Source of the DNA: Hyphomonadaceae bacterium UBA7672
Lineage (GTDB): Bacteria > Pseudomonadota > Alphaproteobacteria > Caulobacterales > Hyphomonadaceae
DNA length: 64,000 nucleotides
Assembly (NCBI GenBank): GCA_002483135.1
Contig: DLHI01000007.1
Span: 62,001-126,000 of the forward strand
Reading direction: 5' to 3'
The notes below the pieces were generated by a model, which was not told the DNA's origin, made no database searches, and was given only the letters and a program-made list of their open reading frames with translations. The translations under genes were made by a program, and so were the position numbers. This document shows positions 8,567 through 17,541 of the stretch, piece after piece. Each line of letters begins with the position of its first letter. Position 1 is the stretch's first letter.

Positions 8567-9201
8567 TCAGCCCTTGATGAGGCGCAGCGTCTTCACGAGA
8601 AGGGTTCCATCGCCGAATGCCGAGCCATCCGGAACAGCGCTGCCGTGAACGCCGGGCTGCGCGGTCGCAGCGCCAGCCGGCGCAACGAACCGCAGCGTTC
8701 CCTTCCGCTTCGTCTCGCCCGGCGCAAACGACGGATGCTCGATCCACCAGCTCACCACTTCACCCTGGCTGCCGCGAATTACCGGGCCGAGGTAGAAATT
8801 GACGAGCTTGCCATTGGAGGCGGGGGTCGCGAGTTCGATCTCGAACTCACAATCAAGCCCGGTGCCTGGCGCAACGATGATATGGCGAGCGTGAACCGCG
8901 GCGTCGCCCGGGCCGACACGCAGACCCGCTGGCGACACCTCCACATTTACAGGATCGCCGCTCGGCTTCGTCCAGTCCAAAAGGGTGGACGTGGACCAGA
9001 CAATCCCAGCCCCAGCGGAGGGATCAGGGGCGGGCGGCGCTGGGGTGGCGCGGGCATCGGCTTGACGTAGGGCTGACAGCCGCCCTTGAGCTCCGACTTT
9101 CCCTTGCTTAGCACGCCCAGAACAACGACCAGCAGGAGAAGAACACCCGCACCAGCGGATGCAACCACGATCCAATTTGCCTGGATCCAGGCCAAATCCA
9201 T
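8567..9201 (-). pseudogene. Membrane-anchored protein with a frameshift
   Basis: Two frames appear to be halves of one gene. From the ATG at 9201 the protein begins MDLAWIQANW, then a strong transmembrane segment (GVLLLLVVVLGVL), a charged stretch and a Pro-rich linker. The frame then degenerates. In the next frame a folded-looking domain continues (IVWSTSTLLDWTKPSGDPVN... to LLVKTLRLIKG, stop at 8567) with beta-rich sequence. The switch lies in a C-rich stretch near 9010-9060, a typical place for an indel or a base-calling error. The intact product would be a ~210-residue single-pass protein with an external beta-sandwich-like domain. Its function is unknown. Confidence 0.6.
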
Positions 9202-9331
9202 GTAAGTCCCCTACTCCAGCCCGGCACCCCACACACTACAATACAAACTCGGACGGGTGCCCGCAACGGACAGGAGCGGTTTGGGGGCCAATAGCCACGC
9301 CTGGACACTCATGCACCACCGGGCCGCTCCG

Positions 9332-10228
9332 TTAGTCGACGTCCCACCCCTCCGCAGCGATAGCGTCGATGCAGCATGCGAGGCTTTCACGCCATGCAGG
9401 CAGCGTCACGCCATAGGCCGCCGCAACACGCGAGCAGTCTAGGACCGAGTTGGCGGGCCGCCGGGCCGGGGTCGGGTACTCCTCGGTGGCGATCGGCTTT
9501 ACGATCGCGAAGGGCCCGCCACGCTCCGCCGATAATTCGAAGATGGCTTCGGCGAACGTACGCCAGGTGCAGATTTCGCCCTGGCCAGTCATGTGGAAGA
9601 CCCCTGTGGGCGCCTTGGAGTCCTCGGCAAGCCGCCTCGCGATTGCAACCATCGCCTGTGCCAAGTGCGGCGCGTAGGTGGGATGGCCAAACTGATCATC
9701 GACCACACCAATTTCCTCACGCGTCTTGGCAAGTCTCAGCATCGTGCGGACGAAGTTCTTCCCGCGCGGAGCATACACACCTGAGATGCGTAGGATGACA
9801 TGGCGGCTGCCGGCCGCGATGACGCCGCGTTCGCCTTCCAGCTTGGTGCGGCCATAGACATTGATCGGTTCCGTCGGATCAGACTCGACATATGCGCCGG
9901 CTTTCCGACCGCTGAACACGTAGTCGGTCGACAGGTGAATGAGCGGCACATCTGCGTCAACACAGGCGCGCGCCAAGGCGCCGGGGCCGCCGCCATTGAT
10001 CTCCATGGCGATGTCCGCCTCGGACTCGGCAGTGTCCACCGCCGTGTAGGCGCCCGCGCAGATCACGACAAACGGCCGTGCGTCCTCAATGGCTTTCCTC
10101 AAGGATACCGGGTCGGCGAGGTCGACTTGCGGACGGCCGTGCGCTTCGATCCGGAAGTCTGGCGCGCCCAGTCGCGACAGAGCCCCCGCAACGTTTCCGT
10201 TGCTTCCGCCAACAACCAGTATCCTCAT
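9332..10228 (-). CDS. rmlD: dTDP-4-dehydrorhamnose reductase
   Basis: 298 residues from the ATG at 10228, whose ATGA overlaps the rmlB stop. It reduces dTDP-4-keto-L-rhamnose to dTDP-L-rhamnose with NAD(P)H, the last step of the pathway. Visible are the N-terminal Rossmann strand and loop (MRILVVGGSNGNVAG), VICAGAYTAVDTAE, STDYVFSG and the catalytic YGRTK (YxxxK). The first glycine loop is GGSNGNVG-like rather than the commoner GxxGQLG, a modest divergence. The C-terminal part (RPANSVLDCSR) is typical of RmlD. The longer in-frame ORF start at 10297 would run into rmlB and adds no conserved sequence. Confidence 0.93.
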   Translation of the reverse strand: MRILVVGGSNGNVAGALSRLGAPDFRIEAHGRPQVDLADPVSLRKAIEDARPFVVICAGAYTAVDTAESEADIAMEINGGGPGALARACVDADVPLIHLSTDYVFSGRKAGAYVESDPTEPINVYGRTKLEGERGVIAAGSRHVILRISGVYAPRGKNFVRTMLRLAKTREEIGVVDDQFGHPTYAPHLAQAMVAIARRLAEDSKAPTGVFHMTGQGEICTWRTFAEAIFELSAERGGPFAIVKPIATEEYPTPARRPANSVLDCSRVAAAYGVTLPAWRESLACCIDAIAAEGWDVD

Positions 10229-11283
10229 AGTGCAGTGCCGGCGATTAGCCCCAGCCGCGCCACTCCATGCCCTTGAGCTCGGAGCGGGCTCCACCACCAG
10301 TCATTGTCGAGATACCATCTGATCGTGCGTTCGATGCCCGTCTCGAAGTTCTCTTTCGCACGCCAGCCGAGCTCCGTTTCCAGCTTGGTGGCGTCGATCG
10401 CATAGCGTCGGTCGTGGCCAGGCCGGTCCTTGACGAATTTGATCAGGTCGCGGCGGGGCGCGGCAGCTGGCGCATGCTTGTCCAGCAGGTCACAGATGCG
10501 ATGGACGACATCAAGATTTGCGCGCTCGTTGCGGCCCCCGACATTGTAAGTCTCTCCCGGAACACCCTTCTCGACGATCGTGAGCAATGCGCGGGCATGG
10601 TCCTCGACGTAAAGCCAATCGCGAACGTTCTGGCCGTCGCCGTAGACAGGCAGCTCGATACTGTCGAGCCCGTTGAGGATCATCAGCGGGATCAGCTTCT
10701 CCGGCAGATGGTAAGGGCCGTAGTTGTTCGAACAGTTCGAAACTACCACTGGGAGGCCGTATGTATGGTGCCAGGCGCTCGCGAGGTGGTCGGAGGCGGC
10801 CTTCGAGGCCGAATAGGGCGAGCGCGGATCATAGGGCGTGTCTTCACGGAAAAGGCCCTCATCGGTGAGAGAGCCATACACCTCGTCGGTCGAGACGTGC
10901 AAAAAACGGAAGACCTCCTTACGGGATGCGGGCAGGTTCTCCCAGTAGCCACGAGCCGCCTGGAGCAGGTGGAACGTGCCGACGATGTTGGTCTCGATGA
11001 AGACGCTCGCACCAGTGATCGAGCGGTCGACGTGACTCTCGGCAGCAAGATGCATAACTGCATCGGGCTCGAATTTCGTGAGCGCATCGGCCATGACAGC
11101 GCCATCGCAAATGTCGGCGCGCAGGAACTGGAAGCGGGGGCTATTCGAGACCGTCTTTAGTGTCGACAGATTGCCCGCGTACGTGAGCTTGTCGATGACG
11201 AACACGTCGTGACCATCGTCGATCGCCTGTCGCACGACAGCTGATCCGATGAACCCCGCCCCGCCCGTCACCGCAATACGCAT
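10225..11283 (-). CDS. rmlB: dTDP-glucose 4,6-dehydratase
   Basis: 352 residues, normal for RmlB. It converts dTDP-glucose to dTDP-4-keto-6-deoxyglucose using bound NAD+. Motifs: TGGAGFIGSAVVR (NAD loop), HLAAESHVDRSI, STDEVYGSL, and the catalytic YSASKAASDHL (YxxxK). NNYGPYHLPEKLIP is the family's substrate loop. It overlaps rmlD by 4 nt (ATGA) and follows rmlC by 39 nt, so the four rml genes form one transcript in the order A-C-B-D. Its product is also the likely precursor for the aminotransferase at 4196-5308. Confidence 0.96.
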   Translation of the reverse strand: MRIAVTGGAGFIGSAVVRQAIDDGHDVFVIDKLTYAGNLSTLKTVSNSPRFQFLRADICDGAVMADALTKFEPDAVMHLAAESHVDRSITGASVFIETNIVGTFHLLQAARGYWENLPASRKEVFRFLHVSTDEVYGSLTDEGLFREDTPYDPRSPYSASKAASDHLASAWHHTYGLPVVVSNCSNNYGPYHLPEKLIPLMILNGLDSIELPVYGDGQNVRDWLYVEDHARALLTIVEKGVPGETYNVGGRNERANLDVVHRICDLLDKHAPAAAPRRDLIKFVKDRPGHDRRYAIDATKLETELGWRAKENFETGIERTIRWYLDNDWWWSPLRAQGHGVARLGLIAGTAL

Positions 11284-11322
11284 CGCACCAATCCTATTCC
11301 ACGTTCACATGGGCCAGCGAGC

Positions 11323-11892
11323 CTAGCTGCCATAGCGAAACCAAGCCGGCGTCTCCACCAGCAGGGGGGCCGCGGCGTCCTTGGCCGATAGCACAACCCG
11401 CGAGGCGTCCAGCCCCCAGTCGATCCCGAGGGCCGGGTCGTTCCAGCGCACGCCCCGGTCATGCGGGCCGCTATAGTAATTTGAGACCTTGTAGACGACG
11501 TCGCAGCCGGGTTCGAGTGTTATGAACCCATGCGCGAAACCCTTCGGCACAAACATCTGCTCTCCGCCGGAGGCCGTCAGCTTGGCTAACACATGCTGGC
11601 CGAAATGCGGCGAGCCGTAGCGGATGTCTACCGCAACATCCAGCACCGAACCAGCAATGCAACGCACCAGCTTATCTTGCGCGAAAGGCGGGATTTGGAA
11701 ATGCAGACCGCGCAGGGTACCGTCCCGCTCAGAGTGGGAATGATTGTCCTGTACCCAGTCGAGCGGGCCAGTCATGGGCTCTAGCAGTGCACGGCTGAAG
11801 GTCTCGACGAAAAAACCACGGGCGTCGGCGATGCGCTTAGGCGTGTAGACAAAGACATCCGGAATCGCGAGCCGCTCCAACATCCCTGCCAC
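11323..11892 (-). CDS. rmlC: dTDP-4-dehydrorhamnose 3,5-epimerase
   Basis: 189 residues, the usual RmlC length. It is a cupin-fold epimerase acting at C3 and C5 of dTDP-4-keto-6-deoxyglucose. Seen: RIADARGFFVETFSR, the catalytic-base region DNHSHSERDGTLRGLHFQ, and MFVPKGFAHGFITLE. The cupin beta strands (VLDVAVDIRYGSPHFGQHV) are present. It lies 22 nt downstream of rmlA and is part of the rmlACBD operon. Confidence 0.95.
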   Translation of the reverse strand: MAGMLERLAIPDVFVYTPKRIADARGFFVETFSRALLEPMTGPLDWVQDNHSHSERDGTLRGLHFQIPPFAQDKLVRCIAGSVLDVAVDIRYGSPHFGQHVLAKLTASGGEQMFVPKGFAHGFITLEPGCDVVYKVSNYYSGPHDRGVRWNDPALGIDWGLDASRVVLSAKDAAAPLLVETPAWFRYGS

Positions 11893-11914
11893 TCGTCTCC
11901 GTACCGCTCGCCGA

Positions 11915-12808
11915 TCAAGAGGCTTCGCCCGCGGCGAACTCCGCCGCGAACTTCAGCACATACTGACCATAGTCGCTTTTCCTGAGCGACTGGGCGTCGC
12001 GGATCACCTCATCCGCTGTAAGCCAGCCTTGGCGCAGAGCGATCTCTTCGAGGCAAGCCACACGCTGGCCAGCACGCTTTTCGATGGTCTGAACGAATTG
12101 GGCGGATTCGAGTAGGCTGTCGGGCGTCCCAGCGTCGAGCCAAGAGTAGCCGCGACCGAGCTTCACGCACTCGAGTTGCCCCTTTTCAAGATAGATCTGG
12201 TTGACGTCGGTAATCTCGTACTCGCCCCGGACCGAAGGCTTAATGGAAGCAGCGATGTCGACGACCTGGTTGTCGTAGAAATAAAGTCCGGTGATTGCGT
12301 AGTTCGACTTGAACTCCTTTGGCTTCTCATGGAGCCGGACCGGATTTCCCGCCTTGTCAAACTCCACAACGCCGTACCTCTCCGGATCGCGAACATGATA
12401 AGTGAAGACGGTAGCCCCAGTCTTGGACTCCGAAGCGCTCAAGAGGTACTCGGGCAACGCATGACCGTGAAAGATGTTGTCGCCCAGTATGAGACAACTT
12501 GGGTCCTTGCCGATAAAACTGCGGCCGATGATGAACGCCTGCGCCAGCCCATCGGGACTCGGCTGAGACGCGTAGCTCAAGTTGATGCCGAAACGCTTCC
12601 CCTCGCCGAGTAGTTCCGAGAAAACTTGTTGGTCGCGCGGGGTGGTTATGATGAGGATGTCACGGACGCCGGCGAGCATCAGCGTCGAGACGGGATAGTA
12701 GATCAGTGGCTTATCATAGATCGGAAGTAGCTGTTTCACCGTGGCTTGGGTGATCGGGTGCAGGCGGGTCCCGGAACCCCCAGCCAAAACAATACCTTTT
12801 CGAGCCAA
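11915..12808 (-). CDS. rmlA: Glucose-1-phosphate thymidylyltransferase
   Basis: 297 residues. It makes dTDP-glucose from dTTP and glucose-1-phosphate, the entry step to dTDP-rhamnose. The N-terminus has GIVLAGGSGTRLHPITQ, the nucleotidyl-transfer signature, followed by KQLLPIYDKPLIYYP. LILGDNIFHGH is the metal-binding Asp region, and VVEFDKAGNPV and GYSWLDAGTPDSLLES are also characteristic. It is the first gene of rmlACBD, and its start is supported by the immediate signature sequence. A promoter should lie in 12,809-13,000. Confidence 0.96.
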   Translation of the reverse strand: MARKGIVLAGGSGTRLHPITQATVKQLLPIYDKPLIYYPVSTLMLAGVRDILIITTPRDQQVFSELLGEGKRFGINLSYASQPSPDGLAQAFIIGRSFIGKDPSCLILGDNIFHGHALPEYLLSASESKTGATVFTYHVRDPERYGVVEFDKAGNPVRLHEKPKEFKSNYAITGLYFYDNQVVDIAASIKPSVRGEYEITDVNQIYLEKGQLECVKLGRGYSWLDAGTPDSLLESAQFVQTIEKRAGQRVACLEEIALRQGWLTADEVIRDAQSLRKSDYGQYVLKFAAEFAAGEAS

Positions 12809-13297
12809 ACCCTAGTCTCCTGTAGCTCGCCGCCGAACCCCTGCAGCGATTGCGACGCAGATGCCCGAATAAGAGGCGCATGTAAATGTTCGGCGACAGC
12901 ACATCACGCGGCCCCGAGCTAACGGCTCAAATCCTTGGGCTATCTCGACACCTGACGCCAGCCACATGGCCGCGGGAGCCCTCGCGTCCTAAACTGCAAT
13001 GGCCGTGCACGCACCCCGAGACGGGATCGAGACCGCGTAATACTCGCGATGTCGCGTAATACTCGCGATGTAAGGCATCGAGCCATGTAAAACCCAAGTA
13101 TATCGAGAATTAGAACCGGCCACCGCCCGCTTGTCGGTACGTTGATGAACATCCTCAGGGCTGCCGGTTCTCGCTATTGTCGAACATCGCAGTCGCAAGT
13201 ATTGGGAATTTTCGCATACTGGACGCATATCGACGGATTTTGACATTGCCCATACAGTAGGCGTGACGACTCTTGAGATGCGTGGTTCACCGCAGGA
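12809..13297. other. Intergenic region upstream of rmlA
   Basis: 489 bp between the divergent rmlA and the small plus-strand ORF. No gene is supported; short minus-strand frames here lack motifs. It contains a perfect 19-bp tandem duplication (listed separately). The DNA is lower in GC than the flanking genes, consistent with a regulatory region serving both directions. Confidence 0.5.
13034..13071. repeat. Perfect 19-bp tandem repeat
   Basis: The unit cgcgtaatactcgcgatgt occurs twice head to tail, 13034-13052 and 13053-13071, with no mismatch. Within each unit tcgcga is itself palindromic. It lies about 230 bp upstream of the rmlA start on the antisense side. It may be an operator pair or simply a recent slippage duplication. 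Confidence 0.85.
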
Positions 13298-13306
13298 GTG
13301 AGTGAG

Positions 13307-13528
13307 ATGCTAAGGACACGCGAAACCGCTGCGGAGCTTGCGCGCGTAGCACGCATGCTGACACTACGATCCGCTTCCAACGAAGAACTTCAGAAGGCGA
13401 TCGTTTTCGTGATCGACGCCTATGTGCGGCTCGCCCAAGATCTTGAGGAAAGCAACCTGTCGTGGCCCTCGGGTGCGTCTACGGGTTCGGACCAGAAAGA
13501 TTTAGGCGAACGACCGAAGGGTTCTTGA
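13307..13528 (+). CDS. Small hypothetical protein
   Basis: 73 residues from the ATG at 13307 (a GTG at 13298 adds three). The first 50 residues look helical and amphipathic (RETAAELARVARMLTLRSAS, then LQKAIVFVIDAYVRLAQDLEES); the tail is polar. No recognised domain. A purine-rich stretch (gcaggagtgagtgag) precedes it. It ends 103 nt before the DAHP synthase gene on the same strand and may share its transcript. Codon use is less GC-biased than in the core genes, like the DAHP synthase. Confidence 0.45.
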   Translation: MLRTRETAAELARVARMLTLRSASNEELQKAIVFVIDAYVRLAQDLEESNLSWPSGASTGSDQKDLGERPKGS

Positions 13529-13631
13529 CCGTCCGCAAACTGGATGCTCCCGGCATGCAACACGAGTCTAGCGACGGCCTCGACTACACGCTAATTCTAT
13601 TGCTCGCCTGCATATCACAGCGGTCTTTGAA

Positions 13632-15080
13632 GTGGCAACGAACTTCAGAAGCGAGGACAAATTGGTGGGCAAAAGTACAAGCGCAGCCTTGTCGGGGGGC
13701 GGGCCTCGCAGACCGGACCTGGCCGTCGAATTAGATGCGTGGTCTCCCGCGTCGTGGCGATCCAAGCCTGCGATGCATATCCCCTCCGACTATCCAGACC
13801 CAGGCAGGCTGGCCGCCGTTGAAGAACAGCTTTCTAGTTACCCACCTCTGGTATTCGCTGGCGAGGCAAGAAAGCTTACGCAACGGCTGGCTGAAGTAGC
13901 GGAAGGCAAGGCCTTCCTTTTGCAGGGCGGCGATTGCGCAGAAAGCTTCAAGGAGTTTCATCCGAACAACATCCGCGACACATTTCGGCTAGTCCTGCAA
14001 ATGGCAGTCGCCCTGACCTTCGCTGGCAAAAAATCAGTCGTGAAAGTAGGACGCATCGCCGGTCAGTTTGCCAAACCGAGGTCTGCGCCGACGGAGACGA
14101 TAAATGGCGTTACGCTACCGAGCTATCGAGGCGACAACATCAACGCCACGGAGTTTACAGCCCAGGCACGGCTACCCGATCCACAGCGGCTACTGCAGGC
14201 CTACTCCCAATCGGCAGCAACTCTGAACCTGCTCCGAGCTTTCGCCCAAGGCGGATATGCGAGCCTTGGAAACGTTCACCGCTGGATGCTCGACTTCGTT
14301 GGTCGCTCGCCAGCGGGCGACAAGTACTATACTCTTGCGAGCCAAATTACTGATACCATAGATTTCATGTCAGCATGCGGTATCACGCCCGATACGACGC
14401 CTGCGCTAGCACAAACGGACTTCTATACGAGTCATGAGGCGCTGCTTTTGGGTTATGAGCAGGCAATGACACGGGAAGATTCAACTCGACCAGGCGAGTT
14501 CTACGACACCTCTGCACACATGCTCTGGATCGGCGATCGCACTCGCCAAGCGGAGGGCGCCCATGTGGAGTTCTGTCGGGGTGTTCGCAACCCGATCGGC
14601 ATGAAATGTGGCCCCAGCCTTGATCCGGACAACCTCCTCAAGCTGATTGACATCCTCAATCCAGACAACACGCCCGGACGTCTGACACTGATTGCTCGCT
14701 TTGGTTCTGACAAAGTTGAGTCTGGCCTGCCCAAGCTTGTGCGCGCGATTGCGAAAGCGGGACGAACTGTTGTGTGGTCATGTGACCCCATGCACGGCAA
14801 CACCGTGACGACCAACGGATACAAGACGCGCCCGTTCGAACGCATTTCACAAGAGCTGACATCGTTCATAGACGTGCTTCAAGCCGAAGGTGCTCATCCC
14901 GGTGGTGTGCATCTGGAGATGACAGGCCAGAATGTCACGGAGTGCACCGGCGGGGCCGAGCAAATTGGCGCGGAAGATCTGTCCTCACGATATCACACGC
15001 ACTGCGACCCAAGGCTAAACAACGAGCAAGCGCTCGAACTGGCCTTCATGCTGGCAGGACGATTGGGACACCGCCATTAG
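13632..15080 (+). CDS. Class II (plant-type) DAHP synthase
   Basis: 482 residues with a GTG start. The enzyme condenses PEP with erythrose-4-phosphate to DAHP, the first step of the shikimate pathway. Class II motifs: FLLQGGDCAESF (metal-binding Cys), VKVGRIAGQFAKPRS, LPSYRGDNIN, EGAHVEFCRGVRNPIGMKCG, VWSCDPMHGNT and GVHLEMTGQNVTECTGG. All metal and substrate residues appear present. The first ~45 residues are poorly conserved, so the true start may lie downstream, for example at GTG 13665. Its third codon positions are more AT-rich than those of the 42-64 kb genes. It sits beside kdsA in an accessory stretch, so it may be an acquired second copy; I cannot see the rest of the genome. Confidence 0.93.
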   Translation: MATNFRSEDKLVGKSTSAALSGGGPRRPDLAVELDAWSPASWRSKPAMHIPSDYPDPGRLAAVEEQLSSYPPLVFAGEARKLTQRLAEVAEGKAFLLQGGDCAESFKEFHPNNIRDTFRLVLQMAVALTFAGKKSVVKVGRIAGQFAKPRSAPTETINGVTLPSYRGDNINATEFTAQARLPDPQRLLQAYSQSAATLNLLRAFAQGGYASLGNVHRWMLDFVGRSPAGDKYYTLASQITDTIDFMSACGITPDTTPALAQTDFYTSHEALLLGYEQAMTREDSTRPGEFYDTSAHMLWIGDRTRQAEGAHVEFCRGVRNPIGMKCGPSLDPDNLLKLIDILNPDNTPGRLTLIARFGSDKVESGLPKLVRAIAKAGRTVVWSCDPMHGNTVTTNGYKTRPFERISQELTSFIDVLQAEGAHPGGVHLEMTGQNVTECTGGAEQIGAEDLSSRYHTHCDPRLNNEQALELAFMLAGRLGHRH

Positions 15081-15600
15081 TGCTTTGGCCGCCGACGTTC
15101 GTCCAGTCTAAGCCAAGACCGGCGGATTGAATTTGCCCGTACGGACGGTTGAAACAACAGGGGATCCCTGTGCCGTTCGATACGCCGCGGCGAATAAAGC
15201 TGGCTTCTGGTAGCCGAGTGCCGAGTGTGCGCGCTCGGTGTTGTATTGGTGGACCTACCCAGCGATCAGCTGCCGGGCGTTACGGAGGTCGCAGAACAAC
15301 GCCTCGTGAGCTATGCGCCCCGGAACTTGCTGTTGTAGGCTTTACTGCAGGCAGTCTGGGTCGGCTTGCCGGGCCGCAACGTAATGCGGGTCGAGGCTCC
15401 GCTCCTCCTGCGTCCATATCCGAACAGCATCGAGGTGGACTCCGTCCCGCTGGCTGAAACGGCTTGCCGCAGACGGAGTGCACGAAGAGATTTCGAAATG
15501 AGGCTCAGTCACACAGCTGAAGCCTGATGACCTGCATCAGGCTGCGCAACACCGGTAGAGAATCGATACACCCCCAAGCCGCGCCGCGATGTCTATTGGC
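15081..15600. other. 520-bp gap with a decayed transposase fragment
   Basis: Between the DAHP synthase and kdsA stop codons there is no intact gene. The middle (about 15181-15420) is an IS3 transposase remnant (listed separately). The rest shows nothing recognisable. No strong T-tailed hairpin is visible for either converging gene. Confidence 0.5.
15181..15420 (-). pseudogene. Degenerate IS3-family transposase (OrfB) fragment
   Basis: The minus strand reads, across at least two frames and with internal stops, the C-terminal signatures of IS3 OrfB: a GKPTQ...AYNSKFRGA region corresponding to the GKPTQNAFVESFN-type active-site segment, then CDLRNARQLIAG and VHQYNTERAHSALGYQKP, the family's terminal block. 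The catalytic Glu region is mutated and an in-frame stop follows the GKPTQ block. It is a decayed insertion distinct from the element at 6.9-7.9 kb, since the sequences differ. It marks this area as a recombination-prone boundary. Confidence 0.75.
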
Positions 15601-16464
15601 TTACTTGAATGACTTAGCAAGTTTATCGATAGCCATGATCTGGCGCATCAACTCCTCGAGTTGATCTAGTGGGACCATGTTGGGTCCGTCAGAAGGCGCC
15701 TTGTCGGGATTCTGGTGAGTCTCGATGAATACAGCCGCAACGCCAACGGCGGCCGCAGCACGCGCTAGTACCGGCACATACTGACGCTGGCCGCCCGATG
15801 TTGTCCCCTGCCCGCCGGGCTGCTGCACCGAATGGGTGGCGTCGAACACTACCGGCGCACCGGTTGCAGCGAGCTCAGGAAGAGCGCGCATGTCGGAGAC
15901 CAGCGTGTTGTAACCGAAGCTGACGCCTCGCTCGCACACCAGCACATCGCGACAACCGGACTGTACCAGCTTGTTGACCACGTTCTTCATGTCCCACGGG
16001 GCAAGGAACTGGCCCTTCTTGACATTGATCGGCTTGCCCGTTTGCGCGGCAGCAACGAGCAGGTCCGTCTGGCGGCAAAGGAAGGCCGGGATTTGGAGCA
16101 TGTCTACGGCTGTGGCAGCCTCCGCGCACTGTTCGGGAAGGTGTACGTCGGTGATCACAGGCAAACCCGACGTCTCGCGTATCTCCTCGAAGATTTCGAG
16201 CGCACCCTCGAGGCCAAGGCCCCGAGCGGTGTTGATGCTGGAACGGTTCGCCTTGTCGAACGATGTCTTGTAAATGACGTGAGCTCCAAGCCTGTCGGCG
16301 ATCTCGCGGATCGCCGCGGACATTTCAAGCGCATGCGCGCGGCTTTCGAGCTGGCATGGCCCAGCGATGAAGGCGACAGGAAGGTCTTGGCCGATCCTGA
16401 CCGTGCCGCGCGGGGCGGGCACCTCCACGATACGGTTGGGGGTAAGCTCCAGGCCGTCAGCCAT
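15601..16464 (-). CDS. kdsA: 3-deoxy-8-phosphooctulonate synthase (KDO-8-P synthase)
   Basis: 287 residues, the usual length. It condenses PEP with arabinose-5-phosphate, giving KDO-8-phosphate for lipopolysaccharide inner core. Motifs: VAFIAGPCQLESR, VIYKTSFDKANRSS (class I family loop), VITDVHLPEQC, KPINVKKGQFLAPWDMKNV, VFDATHSVQQPGG and SDGPNMVPLDQL. Absence of the metal-site Cys in the AGPC region is not apparent; AGPCQLES is the common metal-dependent alphaproteobacterial form, though metal dependence needs an alignment. The gene is monocistronic here. Confidence 0.95.
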   Translation of the reverse strand: MADGLELTPNRIVEVPAPRGTVRIGQDLPVAFIAGPCQLESRAHALEMSAAIREIADRLGAHVIYKTSFDKANRSSINTARGLGLEGALEIFEEIRETSGLPVITDVHLPEQCAEAATAVDMLQIPAFLCRQTDLLVAAAQTGKPINVKKGQFLAPWDMKNVVNKLVQSGCRDVLVCERGVSFGYNTLVSDMRALPELAATGAPVVFDATHSVQQPGGQGTTSGGQRQYVPVLARAAAAVGVAAVFIETHQNPDKAPSDGPNMVPLDQLEELMRQIMAIDKLAKSFK

Positions 16465-16722
16465 GGCTAGTCTCCTTTGGTCGGGCCGATATGGCGCCTT
16501 CCCGTGAACAGCGCCAGATGCATGATCAGTCGAACGATTGTCGCGGCCCGCAGACGTCCGGCTACTTGGCTAGAATAGATCCCTAGTTTCCGGCCCTTGG
16601 GACGCACGAGAGTGTGACATTCTCACGTCAAGCGAGTGCGGACGGGGTTGGTACAAATATCAACTACGTCTCCCCGAAGCGGTCTCAATCCAGCAAATCA
16701 TGCGAGCCATGCGTGCGCACCA

Positions 16723-17541
16723 TCAAGGCAAAACCAGCAATGGCGCCGAGCGTGCCGAGGGATCGCTTGCCCCGGACGCCTCACACTGCCAGACGTGACG
16801 CAAGCTCAGACAAAGAGCCGCTTCGCTCTCTGCGCCCGCAACATGGTTCGGCTCAGTCGCCAGTGCGATCGCAGCCTCGAGCGTCGTCAGCTCTCCAATT
16901 GGAGCCATCCACGCTGCCTCGAAGTCGAGCTCGCGCCCGCTCGGCGTCAGCCCAGCGGTGCACGACGCGTAGTCGATGCGACCGGAGCGCGTAAGCTCAA
17001 TGGGTGCGTCGAACATGAGTGCCCCACCTTCCGCTCGCCGCGGTTGAGCGGCCGAAAACCGCAACACGCCACCAGCGACGGGATGCTGCGCGCTGAGCGT
17101 GCAACTTCTGGTCCAAAGGCCGGAGACATCAAGCCCTTGAAGACGAGGCTCGGCGGCTTCAAGGGCGCCGGAGAACACCCAAGATCCAAACTCCTTGCGC
17201 GCCTCAAGTCCAATCGCCGTCATACGGGTTTCATCGTCCCCGCCGAAACGGCTCTGCATCGTTCCACCAAGCGCGGTGTTGTCATCACGCAGTGCAGAAT
17301 AGCCGAGTCTGACGCCCCAATCCGCGCCACCGCCCCCAACGCCGAAGCTCGAAGAACTCCTGCCCGAACCTTCCGACGTGCGGGCATCAAGAAAGATGGG
17401 GCCTAACGAATGCGAGAGGCTGGTCCATGAATCGCCTGAGCCCAGCACCGATGGACCTGAGAGGTCATCGACCAGCATCAGCCCAGGCGTAATCCGCTCA
17501 GGGCCACCACCTCTTCCAACCGCTAGCATGGAGTCGCCCAT
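16723..17541 (-). pseudogene. C-terminal fragment of an S8-peptidase/autotransporter-like protein
   Basis: 272 residues. The sequence alternates polar and hydrophobic residues in beta-hairpin fashion and contains LRFSAAQPRRAEGGALMFDA, SGRIDYASCTAGLTPSGREL and DFEAAWMAPIGELTTLEAAI. These blocks match the C-terminal barrel-like region that follows the catalytic domain in alphaproteobacterial S8 serine peptidases. No catalytic Asp/His/Ser domain and no signal peptide is present, and the DNA upstream of 17541 does not continue the protein. It is therefore called a remnant of a gene whose 5' two-thirds were lost. A free-standing outer-membrane protein is a less likely alternative. Confidence 0.62.
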
